Shown here piece after piece: positions 1-9,164 of a DNA stretch of 64,000 bases. The number at the start of each line of letters is the position of its first letter. Within the stretch, counting starts at the first letter, position 1. Below the pieces are notes generated by a model. The model did no database searches. It worked only from the letters and a program-made list of their open reading frames with translations, and was not told where the DNA came from. Made by a program: the position numbers and the translations under genes. The DNA comes from Thioalkalivibrio sp. ALJ24 (GTDB lineage: Bacteria > Pseudomonadota > Gammaproteobacteria > Ectothiorhodospirales > Ectothiorhodospiraceae): NCBI RefSeq assembly GCF_000377785.1, contig NZ_KB898728.1, forward strand, positions 217,400 through 281,399, written 5' to 3'.

Positions 1-1160
<1,160 letters not shown>

Positions 1161-1198
1161 TTATCGAGTTCACATTGTCTTGATAGGGCGCACCTATC
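1161..1198 (-). promoter_or_regulatory. OxyR-like binding site upstream of katG
   Basis: Read on the katG strand this is ATAG-N7-CTAT-N7-ATgt-N7-aTAa. The first two quarter sites match the OxyR consensus (ATAG-N7-CTAT-N7-ATAG-N7-CTAT) exactly and the other two match in two of four bases each, all in the correct 11-bp phase. A TATATC hexamer at about 1133-1139 could serve as the -10. OxyR control of katG is well known in proteobacteria; its use here is inferred. Confidence 0.5.
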
Positions 1199-1212
1199 GG
1201 GGAATCGAAAAG

Positions 1213-2055
1213 CTAGAGACGCGCCCGGGTGCGCTGCACCAGGCCGGCCGGATCGCGCAGGCCCGGAACGACCTTGGCGTGGCCGTCGGCGTCCACCACG
1301 GTCACCTTGCCGAAGCCCAGCCAGCGCCCCAGCCAGTGCTGCCTGACCCCGATATCGCCGACGCGCCTGAGCTCGAAGCGCACCACGCGCTGCCACAGAA
1401 GGCCACTGGCCACGTGCAGATAGCGATCGGTCAGTACCGCCTCGGAATTCACGAAACTGGCCAGCGCACGGATGGCCAGCCCCGGCAGGACCACCAGGTA
1501 CAGCACCGCCGCGGCCCCCTGACCCCAGACCCCGAACGGGCCGATGGCCAGCAGTGCCGTCACCCCCAGCACCACCAGCGCCGGCAGGAACACCGCCCAG
1601 TGGGCGTTGGTTTCCAGCTCCACGTGGGCATCCGCGCCCACTTCGTCCCGCAGCTCGATCGAACGCCGCCCGAGAAACCCCAGCAGGCTGATCACCACCG
1701 CCGGTGGCAGCAGCAGGATCCCCGCGACCATCAGCATGTTGCCAACCCGCGAGCCCGACCACGCGACCCCGGCCACCAGGGTGATCACCGCCGAGATCAT
1801 CAGCGCCACCGCCAGCATCCACAGGGCACGGCGCACGCGTTCCTGCCGGCAGGCGGTACGCGCCGCCCGCCCGCCCGGCCACCAGCGAATCAGCGCCGAC
1901 GCCAGCGTCAGCGGCAGCAACACCACGAAGGCCGCCACGAATCCGAGTGAACTCTCGCCGCGCACCAGCATGGCGCCCAGCAGCGCGACCACCGTCGCAC
2001 CCGCCAGGATCAGCGGCATGCGCCGCACCAGTCGTGCCCAGAACCCCTGCGCCAT
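1213..2055 (-). CDS. Membrane protein with C-terminal PH-like (bPH2/DUF304) domain
   Basis: A 280-residue inner-membrane protein with roughly six hydrophobic segments: two near residues 14-55, two around 78-130 and two around 150-190. A soluble C-terminal domain of about 80 residues follows (SEAVLTDRYLHVASGLLWQR...), which looks like the bacterial PH-like fold of YdbS/YdbT-type proteins. No catalytic motif is seen and the function is unknown. The ATG at 2055 is preferred over the GTG one codon earlier because AGAGGA sits about 5 nt before it. It is transcribed in the same direction as katG, 115 bp upstream of it, but the OxyR-like site lies between them, so separate promoters are likely. Confidence 0.7.
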   Translation of the reverse strand: MAQGFWARLVRRMPLILAGATVVALLGAMLVRGESSLGFVAAFVVLLPLTLASALIRWWPGGRAARTACRQERVRRALWMLAVALMISAVITLVAGVAWSGSRVGNMLMVAGILLLPPAVVISLLGFLGRRSIELRDEVGADAHVELETNAHWAVFLPALVVLGVTALLAIGPFGVWGQGAAAVLYLVVLPGLAIRALASFVNSEAVLTDRYLHVASGLLWQRVVRFELRRVGDIGVRQHWLGRWLGFGKVTVVDADGHAKVVPGLRDPAGLVQRTRARL

Positions 2056-2112
2056 CACGTCCTCTTGCGGTTGTCCGTCTCCGGAAAAGGCGCCAGTCTA
2101 TCAGCGAACGGC

Positions 2113-3003
2113 TTATTCCTCGGCGGCCGGCGGCTCGGCCGCACCGGAGAACCCCGGTCCGCGCACGTCCTCGATCTCCCAGCCGCGGTCCATGTCGCGG
2201 CCCGTCACCCACCAGTCATGCACGTGCAGGCGCAGCGGGCCCCGCACCCGTTCCTCGAAGCGCGACGGCAGCACATACGGCCCGACCTCCTCGTACTCCA
2301 GGAACGTGGTGTCCACGTGTGCGCCCTGCGTGGGCTCGAAGCCCTCGAGCGTGATGTGCACGCGGTAGAGCCGGTCGGTCTCCGGGTGGATCCACATCAC
2401 CACCTCGTCGCGTTCGGCAAAGCCGAAGCCCGGTTCGATGGTCGCCAGCACCCGGTGGTAGTCCACGCCATCCTCGCGCCGGTCCGGCAGGCGCTGCAGA
2501 TCGGTGGCCCGGTGCTTCACGAAACTGGGGCCGAAATGGAACAGCTCGCCCGCGTCGATGGTCATCGCGGTGGCGGCGACCCGGTCCGGATCGGTCTCGA
2601 ACTCGCCGTTGTAGTACACGCTGATCGTGCCCTCGTGGCGGAATACGTGCTTCACCCCCTCGGGCCCGGTGTACTCGCGCACGTACAGCGAATCCGCCGG
2701 GCGATAGCGCTCTTCCGAACGCCCGCGAAAGCCGGTATCCGTCACCAGCGGCTGGATGCGCTGGATCATGCGTCCCCATTCGCCGTCGGTGGCCATGTTG
2801 AAGTCGCGCGGGTCCTCGCGCAGATCGCCCCCGTGGGCCTCCAGCGTGCGCTCGAACAGGGTCTCGGCCGACAGCCCGTCGGCGAACTCCCGATCCGGTG
2901 CCGGCTCCGGAAAGGCGCGCCCGCAGCCCGCCAGCAACACGATCAATCCCGCCACGCTCGCAAGCCGCCAGCCCGCGGCTGCTGTCCATCCCGTCCGTAC
3001 CAT
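2113..3003 (-). CDS. Outer-membrane-type lipoprotein, LolA-like fold suspected
   Basis: A 296-residue protein with a clear lipoprotein signal ending in the lipobox LLAGC within the first 30 residues, so it is exported and lipid-modified. The mature part contains the pattern SAETLFERTLEAHGG followed by beta-rich sequence (YVREYTGPEGVKHVFRHEG). This resembles proteins that carry a LolA/LppX-like 'outer membrane lipoprotein-sorting' fold. No catalytic residues are recognised. The start at 3003 is chosen over an ATG at 3009 because GGGAGG directly abuts the first ATG but is ideally spaced for the second. The role is unknown. Confidence 0.65.
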   Translation of the reverse strand: MVRTGWTAAAGWRLASVAGLIVLLAGCGRAFPEPAPDREFADGLSAETLFERTLEAHGGDLREDPRDFNMATDGEWGRMIQRIQPLVTDTGFRGRSEERYRPADSLYVREYTGPEGVKHVFRHEGTISVYYNGEFETDPDRVAATAMTIDAGELFHFGPSFVKHRATDLQRLPDRREDGVDYHRVLATIEPGFGFAERDEVVMWIHPETDRLYRVHITLEGFEPTQGAHVDTTFLEYEEVGPYVLPSRFEERVRGPLRLHVHDWWVTGRDMDRGWEIEDVRGPGFSGAAEPPAAEE

Positions 3004-3051
3004 GGCCATCCTCCCCTGCGTGCGACCCGGGCCCTGCGGCCCGGTATCCGT

Positions 3052-3921
3052 CTACTCGGGATCCGGGGGCACGCCGGAAAGTTCCACGTGCTCGGACCCC
3101 ACGAACTCCCACAGCTCCGGCATCAGCCGTTCCATGCGTTGCTGGATCGCATCGGAGACCAGCAGCGTGTGGTCGATCCCCTCGGTCCAGCCGAAGATCG
3201 AATGGGTCAGCTCCTCGCGGGTGCGCACGCGGTTGCGGATGTCGTCCAGCAGGCGACGGAACTCCGAGGGGGTCGGCTGTACCCCCAGTGCCCGGAACAG
3301 CTCGCCGAGCCCGGCCAGCAGGCCCTCGGCCTCCGGCCCCAGACCGAAATCCTCCGGGCGGTAATCCGCCTCGCCCACCGAGGCGCGCGGCACCCACACG
3401 GTAAAACCGACCTTCTTCAGCGAATGATAGATCGGCTCCTCCGAGATCAGCAGCAGCATCAGCCGTTCCGGACTGGCCACGAAGGACGACCCGCCCATCG
3501 ACCATTCGCGGTCGACCACGAAGCGGTACAGCCGAAGGTGCTCGCGGAAATCCGCCGCCTGCAGCTGATCCAGGATCAGGATGGTGCGCTCGCCCTCGGA
3601 ATACGCGCAGGCGCTGGAGACCTCCCGGTCGAACGCCGGGATCGGCGGCTCTTCGCGCCCTTCCTCTTCCGGGTTGGACGCCGGCTGTGCGGTCGGCGCC
3701 GGGTCCTGCGCCTGGGTGAAGTCGTGATAGAGCACGTGCGGGACTTCCAGTGCCGCGGCCAGCGCGTTGGCAAAGGCCGTCTTGCGCCGGCCCGAATCCC
3801 CCTCGACGTTCAGCGTGGGGATCACGCCGCCCGCCTGGGCCAGCACGCATTCCACATGGTGGGCGTAATCGATGTTCGACTCGAACCCGTTGTCCGCCAT
3901 CCGTTCGCGCAGTGTCTTCAT
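3052..3921 (-). CDS. AAA-like ATPase with degenerate Walker A
   Basis: A 289-residue soluble protein. Residues 38-52 read VEGDSGRRKTAFANA, a P-loop in which the usual G-K-T/S is R-K-T and one glycine is replaced. A Walker-B-like segment RTILILDQL lies near residue 115, after an acidic insert (residues 75-95, EEEGREEPPIP). It could be an ExeA-like or STAND-related regulator, or a P-loop protein with altered nucleotide binding. A good ribosome site (GAGGAAGG) precedes the ATG. It is divergent from the TetR gene, from which it is separated by a 180-bp region with nested inverted repeats. It is not recognised at family level. Confidence 0.6.
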   Translation of the reverse strand: MKTLRERMADNGFESNIDYAHHVECVLAQAGGVIPTLNVEGDSGRRKTAFANALAAALEVPHVLYHDFTQAQDPAPTAQPASNPEEEGREEPPIPAFDREVSSACAYSEGERTILILDQLQAADFREHLRLYRFVVDREWSMGGSSFVASPERLMLLLISEEPIYHSLKKVGFTVWVPRASVGEADYRPEDFGLGPEAEGLLAGLGELFRALGVQPTPSEFRRLLDDIRNRVRTREELTHSIFGWTEGIDHTLLVSDAIQQRMERLMPELWEFVGSEHVELSGVPPDPE

Positions 3922-4036
3922 GAGCCTTCCTCGTGGCCAGCCTTCCCCTCAAGGATACGTTCCCGCTGGCCGGCGGGGGTATGGAACCGGCCCTCCAGCT
4001 GACGCCGATCGGCCGCGGCGTGTTCCAGCCTCCGAC

Positions 4037-4087
4037 GCGAACCCGAAACAATCCATGAATTCGGTTCACAAACCGTTCCGGGTTCGC
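4037..4087. promoter_or_regulatory. Nested inverted repeats, probable TetR operator region
   Basis: Between the divergent ATPase and TetR genes there is a perfect 9-bp inverted repeat, GCGAACCCG (4037-4045) and CGGGTTCGC (4079-4087). Inside it lies CGGTT-CACA-AACCG (4062-4075). Operators in this position commonly bind the adjacent TetR protein and autoregulate the efflux operon. Binding is inferred. Confidence 0.45.
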
Positions 4088-4101
4088 TAGCCTGCAGCGT
4101 C

Positions 4102-4824
4102 ATGGGAACCGAAGACCGCAAGCAACGCGAGCGCCAGGCACGCGAACAGCTGTTCATCGACAAGGCCCACGAGCTGATCCGCACGGACGGCCTGCTGGCA
4201 CTGCAGATGTCGAAGCTGGCCTCCGCCTGCGAATACGCCACCGGCACGCTGTACCAGCACTTCGCCTCCAAGGAGGATCTGCTGGCCGCGGTGGCGACGC
4301 GCACCACCATCCAGCACGCCGAACGCTTCCGCCGGCTGCCGGAGCTGCCCCTGGGCACGCGCTCGCAGATGCTGGCGATCGTACTGACGGACCTCGATTT
4401 CGCCGCCGCCAACCCGGACCACTACCGCCTGATGCAGTACCTGCTCACCGAGGCGGTCTGGGCGCAGATTTCACAGGAACGCCGCGAGGCTCTGCTCACG
4501 GCCGCCCAGCCGATCAGCGATGCCGTGAGTGGCGTGGTGGAAAGGGCCCGGGAAAAGGGGGACCTTCCCGTGGCACGGGAGATCTCCGCCGAAGAGATGG
4601 GGCTCGGCCCCTGGGCCCTGAACCAGGGCATGCAGAGCCTTGCCAATGCCCGCGGCCTGCTGGAGGCCTATGACATCGGCCAGCCGCTGGATCACCTGCT
4701 GCGCCATTTCCACGCACTGATGACCGGCTGGCGCTGGGAGCCGCGCGTGGACCCCGACGAACCCTCGGTGGTGCGCGCGGAGAGCGAGCGCGTACGCGCC
4801 GTGCTGCAGGAGGCCTTCCAGTGA
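4102..4824 (+). CDS. TetR-family transcriptional regulator of the efflux operon
   Basis: A 240-residue regulator with a typical N-terminal TetR helix-turn-helix (residues about 15-65: IDKAHELIRTDGLLALQMSK, then YATGTLYQHFASKEDLL). A variable C-terminal ligand domain follows. It is first in an operon whose next two genes encode an RND efflux pump. Its stop overlaps the GTG start of the membrane-fusion gene, so the two are translationally coupled. It most likely represses the operon until a substrate binds. The promoter region holds nested inverted repeats. The ligand is unknown. Confidence 0.9.
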   Translation: MGTEDRKQRERQAREQLFIDKAHELIRTDGLLALQMSKLASACEYATGTLYQHFASKEDLLAAVATRTTIQHAERFRRLPELPLGTRSQMLAIVLTDLDFAAANPDHYRLMQYLLTEAVWAQISQERREALLTAAQPISDAVSGVVERAREKGDLPVAREISAEEMGLGPWALNQGMQSLANARGLLEAYDIGQPLDHLLRHFHALMTGWRWEPRVDPDEPSVVRAESERVRAVLQEAFQ

Positions 4825-5933
4825 GTCGCCGTTTCTTCTACATGCTGTTCGGCGTGGCCGTGGTGCTGGGCGGGATCTTCGGATTCAAGGCCTTCATCGA
4901 CCAGCAGATCGCCGAATATTTCGAGGAGATGCCCGAACCCGAGGCCACCATCAACGCAGCCACCGTCCAGACCGACGCGTGGACACCCGAGACCCGCGCC
5001 ATCGGCAGTCTCGAGGCGGTGCGCGGCGCGACCCTGAGCTTCCAGAGCCAGGGCCTGGTGGATCGCATCCTGTTCTCCAGCGGCACCGAAGTGGTCGAAG
5101 GCGAGACCCTGGTGGAGCTGGACACCGCCCTCGACCGCGCCGAGCTGGAGAGCCTGCAGGCCGCGGCCATGCTGGCCGAAAGCGAGCTGCAGCGCGCCCG
5201 CGGGCTGGCCGAGCGCGACAGCATCTCCGACTCCGAACTGCAGCGCCGGCAGACCGAAGCGGAACAGGCCCGCGCCGCCGTGCGCTCGCAGGAAGAACGC
5301 ATCCGGCAGAAGCGCCTGCGCGCGCCGTTCGACGGCCAGCTGGGCATCCGCCAGATCGACGAGGGCCAGTTCGTCGGCCCCGGCGATCCGGTGGTCGAAC
5401 TGCAGACCCTGGACCCCATCCACCTGGATTTCTCCCTGCCCGAGCGGCGCCTGAGCCAGATCGAGCTGGGCCAGGAGGTGCGCGTGCGGGTGGATGCGCA
5501 CGACTCCACCTTCAGCGGCGAGATCACCGCCATCGAACCCCGGGTGCGCGCGGCCTCGCGGATGTTCCAGGTGCAGGCCACCCTCGATAACGAGGACCAC
5601 CGCCTGCGCCCGGGACAGTTCGCCCGCGTGACGCTGGAACGCGGCGAGGCCGAGGAAGGACTGGTGGTGCCGCAGACCGCCATCCGCCACGCCCCGTGGG
5701 GCCAGTCGGCGTTCGTGGTGTTCGAGGACGATGACGGGCAGAAGCGGGTGGAACAGCGTCTGGTCGAGACCGGCGAACGGCGCGGCGACCTGATCCGCAT
5801 CCGCGACGGGCTGGAGGAAGGCGACACCGTGGCCGCCAGCGGCCTGCTCAAGCTGCAGAACGACACCCCGGTGAACATCACCGAAGACGCCCAGCCGGAT
5901 GCCGAGCGCGACCCGCGCCCGGACACTCGCTGA
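4821..5933 (+). CDS. RND efflux periplasmic adaptor (membrane-fusion protein)
   Basis: A 370-residue HlyD/AcrA-type adaptor that links the inner-membrane pump to an outer-membrane channel. It has an N-terminal signal anchor (residues 4-25), a lipoyl-like half-motif (GSLEAVRGATLSFQSQGLV), an alpha-helical hairpin (residues about 95-155, rich in Glu/Arg/Ala), the second lipoyl half (RLRAPFDGQLGIRQIDEGQFV) and beta-barrel and membrane-proximal domains. It starts with GTG overlapping the TetR stop in a GTGA junction. No outer-membrane factor gene is nearby, so a shared TolC-like channel is presumed. Confidence 0.92.
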   Translation: MSRRFFYMLFGVAVVLGGIFGFKAFIDQQIAEYFEEMPEPEATINAATVQTDAWTPETRAIGSLEAVRGATLSFQSQGLVDRILFSSGTEVVEGETLVELDTALDRAELESLQAAAMLAESELQRARGLAERDSISDSELQRRQTEAEQARAAVRSQEERIRQKRLRAPFDGQLGIRQIDEGQFVGPGDPVVELQTLDPIHLDFSLPERRLSQIELGQEVRVRVDAHDSTFSGEITAIEPRVRAASRMFQVQATLDNEDHRLRPGQFARVTLERGEAEEGLVVPQTAIRHAPWGQSAFVVFEDDDGQKRVEQRLVETGERRGDLIRIRDGLEEGDTVAASGLLKLQNDTPVNITEDAQPDAERDPRPDTR

Positions 5934-5947
5934 CCCGGGCCGCGACC

Positions 5948-8900
5948 ATGCGTTTCACCGACGTCTTCATTCAGAAACCGGTGCTGGCCACGGTGGTCAG
6001 CCTGTTCATCCTGCTGTTCGGCATCCGCGCGGTGGTGGACCTGAACGTCCGCCAGTTCCCCGAGGTGCAGAACGCGGTGGTGACCGTCAGCACCTCGTAT
6101 ATCGGCGCGGAAGCCGATCTGGTCGAGGGCTTCATCACCACCCCGATGGAGCGCGAGGTCGCCGAGGCCGAGGGCATCGACTACATCGTCTCCTCCAGCA
6201 TGGCGGGCACCAGCACGGTACAGGCCCATCTGGAGCTGGACTACGATCCCAACGAGGCGCTGACCCAGATCTCCGCGCAGGTCGACAAGATCCGCTCCGA
6301 ACTCCCGGCCGAGGCCGAGGACCCGGTGGTGGACCTGTCGGTGGGCGACGACGTCGCCGCGATGTACCTGTCGTTCTATTCCGAACAGCTCGACAACAAC
6401 CAGATCACCGACTACCTCGTGCGCGAGGTGCAGCCGGAGCTGTCCACCGTCAACGGCGTGCAGCGCGCCGAGATCCTCGGCGGCGAGCCCTTTGCCATGC
6501 GGGCCTGGCTGGACGCGGACCGCATGGCCTCGTACGGGGTCAGCGGGCGCGACGTGCGCCAGGCGCTGGAGGGCAACAACGTGCTCTCCGCGGTCGGCCA
6601 GACCCGGGGTTCGATGGTCAGCCTCGACCTCACCGCCGACACCGACCTGCAGAGCGTCGAGGAATTCGAGCAGCTGGTGCTGTTCGAGGCCGATGGCGAC
6701 CTGGTGCGCCTGGCCGACGTGGCCGAGGTGGAACTGGGCTCGGAGACCTACGACTCCTCGGTGCGCTTCAACGGTCAGGCGGCCACCTTCATGGGGATCG
6801 AGCTGGCGCCGGACGCCAACGCCCTGGACGTGATCGCCGAGGTGCGCGAGGTCTTCGACGAGCGCGTGGAACCACGGCTGCCGTCGGGGCTGAACGGCGA
6901 GATCGTCTACGACTCCACCGACTACATCGAGAGCGCGATCAACGAGGTGCTGATCACCATCGCCCTCGCGCTGCTGATCGTGCTGGTGGTGATCTACCTG
7001 TTCCTGGGCTCGCTGCGCAGCGTGATCATCCCCGCGGTGGCGGTGCCGCTGTCGCTGGTCGGCACCTTCATGCTGATGCTGCTGATGGGCTTCTCGCTCA
7101 ACCTCCTGACCCTGCTCGCGATGGTCCTGGCGATCGGCATCGTGGTGGACGACGCGATCATCATGCTGGAGAACATCTCGCGGCATATCGAGGAGGGGAT
7201 GTCGCGCATGGAGGCCGCGCTGCAGGGGGCGCGCGAGCTGGCCTGGCCGATCGTGGCGATGTCCACCACGCTGGTCGCGGTGTTCCTGCCGCTGGGCTTC
7301 ATCGGCGGGCTGACCGGCACGCTGTTCATCGAGTTCGCCTTCACCCTGGCGGCCACCGTGGTGATCTCGGGGATCGTCGCCATCACCCTGTCGCCGATGA
7401 TGTGCTCGAAGATCCTGCGCCACGGCGACGGCCAGAAGCGCGGGCGCATCGAGACCTGGCTGGACGACCGCTTCGACGGTCTGCGCCGGCGCTACCGGCG
7501 GCGCCTGCACGGGGCCCTCAACGACCGCTTCACCATTGCAGTGTTCGGCGCGATCGTGCTGGTCTCGTGCTATTTCCTGTTCGTTACCTCGCAGTCGGAA
7601 CTGGAGCCGCCCGAGGACCAGGGCTTCGCCTTCTCCATCATGGAGGGCGACCCGCACATGGGCATCGACCACCTCGAACGCAACACGGCCCTGACCGACC
7701 GCCTGTTCGACGAGATCCCGGAGATGGACAACATCTTCATCGTCAACGGCTTCGGTGGCGGCCCGGGCATGGCCGGCGCGACCAACCAGGCGCTGGGCGG
7801 CTTCGTGCTGAGCCCGTGGGAACAGCGCGAGCGCGATACCGACACGATCCTGGAAGAAGACCTGCAGCCGGCACTGGACCGCATCCCGGGACTGGAGGTG
7901 TTCGCGATCCAGCCGCCGCAGCTGCCGACCCCGGGCGACGGTGCCCCGGTCAGCGTGGTGTTCAACTCCACGGCCTCGTTCGAGGAGCTGGAGACCTTCA
8001 CGGACGAGATCACCGAACGCGCGATGGCCACCGGGCGCTTCATCTTCCTGGATACCGATCTCGACTTCGACAAGCCGCGGGTGGACCTGAAGATCGACCG
8101 CGAGCGCGCGGCCCAGCTGGGCATCGACATGACCACGCTGAACGCCGACCTCGCCACGTTCCTCTCCGGGGGCTACACCGGCCGCTTCGCGATGGAGAAC
8201 CGCAGCTACCGAGTGATCCCCCAGGTGCAGCGCACCGACCGCCTGACCCCGGAGCAGCTGGAGGAGCTGTTCACCCGCACCGCCGACGGCACGCCGGTGC
8301 CGCTGTCCAGCATCGTGACCCTGGAGGAAAGCGTCACCCCGCGCGAGCTGAACCGCTTCCAGCAGCTCAACGCCGTGACCCTGCAGGGCGTGCCGGCCCC
8401 GGGCGTGACCCTCGGCGAGGCGCTGGAGCTGATCGACGAGATCGCCGCCGAAATACTGCCGCCGGACGTGAACGTGGACTACGCGGGTGAATCCCGCCAG
8501 CTGAAGGCCGAGGGCGGCGACCTGGTGGTGACGTTCTTCTTCGCCCTGCTCGTGATCTTCCTGGTGCTGGCCGCGCAGTTCGAGTCGTTCCGCGACCCGC
8601 TGATCATCCTGACCACGGTGCCGATGTCCATCGCCGGCGCGCTGATCTTCATCAGCCTGGGCGTGACCTCGCTCAACATCTACACCCAGGTGGGCCTGCT
8701 GACGCTGATCGGCCTGATCGCCAAGCACGGCATCCTGATCGTGGAGTTCGCCAACCAGCTGCAGCGCCGGGGGCACCCGCTGCGCGAGGCGATCGAGGAG
8801 GCCGCCAGCCTGCGCCTGCGTCCGATCCTGATGACCACCACCGCGACCGTGGTGGCCATGGTGCCGCTGCTGATGTCCACCGGCGCCGGCGCCGGCTCGC

Positions 8901-9049
8901 GCTTCGCCATGGGCCTGGTGATCGCCGCCGGCATGGCCATCGGCACGCTGTTCACCCTGTTCGTGGTCCCGGCGATCTACACCTACCTCGCCCGCGACCA
9001 CTACGCCGACCGCCTCGCCGACGGGGAGACGGACCACTCGGCCGCCTGA
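5948..9049 (+). CDS. RND efflux transporter permease (AcrB/MexB-like)
   Basis: A 1033-residue proton-driven inner-membrane pump of the hydrophobe/amphiphile RND class and of full family length. It begins MRFTDVFIQKPVLATVVSLF and has two periplasmic loops plus twelve predicted membrane segments. The proton-relay pair of aspartates appears in segment 4 (LAIGIVVDDAIIMLEN). The gene lies 14 bp after the adaptor gene, so one mRNA is likely. Exported compounds cannot be told from sequence. A strong inverted repeat just downstream probably ends the transcript. Confidence 0.95.
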   Translation: MRFTDVFIQKPVLATVVSLFILLFGIRAVVDLNVRQFPEVQNAVVTVSTSYIGAEADLVEGFITTPMEREVAEAEGIDYIVSSSMAGTSTVQAHLELDYDPNEALTQISAQVDKIRSELPAEAEDPVVDLSVGDDVAAMYLSFYSEQLDNNQITDYLVREVQPELSTVNGVQRAEILGGEPFAMRAWLDADRMASYGVSGRDVRQALEGNNVLSAVGQTRGSMVSLDLTADTDLQSVEEFEQLVLFEADGDLVRLADVAEVELGSETYDSSVRFNGQAATFMGIELAPDANALDVIAEVREVFDERVEPRLPSGLNGEIVYDSTDYIESAINEVLITIALALLIVLVVIYLFLGSLRSVIIPAVAVPLSLVGTFMLMLLMGFSLNLLTLLAMVLAIGIVVDDAIIMLENISRHIEEGMSRMEAALQGARELAWPIVAMSTTLVAVFLPLGFIGGLTGTLFIEFAFTLAATVVISGIVAITLSPMMCSKILRHGDGQKRGRIETWLDDRFDGLRRRYRRRLHGALNDRFTIAVFGAIVLVSCYFLFVTSQSELEPPEDQGFAFSIMEGDPHMGIDHLERNTALTDRLFDEIPEMDNIFIVNGFGGGPGMAGATNQALGGFVLSPWEQRERDTDTILEEDLQPALDRIPGLEVFAIQPPQLPTPGDGAPVSVVFNSTASFEELETFTDEITERAMATGRFIFLDTDLDFDKPRVDLKIDRERAAQLGIDMTTLNADLATFLSGGYTGRFAMENRSYRVIPQVQRTDRLTPEQLEELFTRTADGTPVPLSSIVTLEESVTPRELNRFQQLNAVTLQGVPAPGVTLGEALELIDEIAAEILPPDVNVDYAGESRQLKAEGGDLVVTFFFALLVIFLVLAAQFESFRDPLIILTTVPMSIAGALIFISLGVTSLNIYTQVGLLTLIGLIAKHGILIVEFANQLQRRGHPLREAIEEAASLRLRPILMTTTATVVAMVPLLMSTGAGAGSRFAMGLVIAAGMAIGTLFTLFVVPAIYTYLARDHYADRLADGETDHSAA

Positions 9050-9072
9050 CTGAACGTGCCTGACCTGGCATG

Positions 9073-9100
9073 GCATGGCGGCAACCATTTGCCGCCATGC
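9073..9100 (+). terminator. Hairpin after the RND operon
   Basis: A perfect 12-bp inverted repeat, GCATGGCGGCAA and TTGCCGCCATGC, with a 4-nt loop starts 24 bp after the pump stop codon. No long T tract follows, so termination efficiency is uncertain. It sits immediately before the sigma-28-like promoter of the next gene and may insulate it. Confidence 0.55.
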
Positions 9101-9103
9101 GGC

Positions 9104-9130
9104 TAAAGTTTGCCGCCCGCCAGCCGTTAC
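9104..9130 (+). promoter_or_regulatory. FliA (sigma-28) flagellar-class promoter
   Basis: TAAAGTTT (9104-9111), an exact 11-nt spacer and GCCGTTAC (9123-9130). The consensus is TAAAGTTT-N11-GCCGATAA, so the -35 is perfect and the -10 differs at two positions. Transcription would start near 9137, 14 bp before the Shine-Dalgarno GGAGGG and about 28 bp before the ATG at 9165. Confidence 0.7.
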
Positions 9131-9164
9131 CTCCGGGAAGCTGTGTACCCGGAGGGCCGCCCCC

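Noticed and set aside
2065..4002. A 645-codon + strand frame across the lipoprotein and ATPase genes
   Set aside because: It is a shadow of two minus-strand genes with better starts, signal peptide and motifs. It has no recognisable domain.
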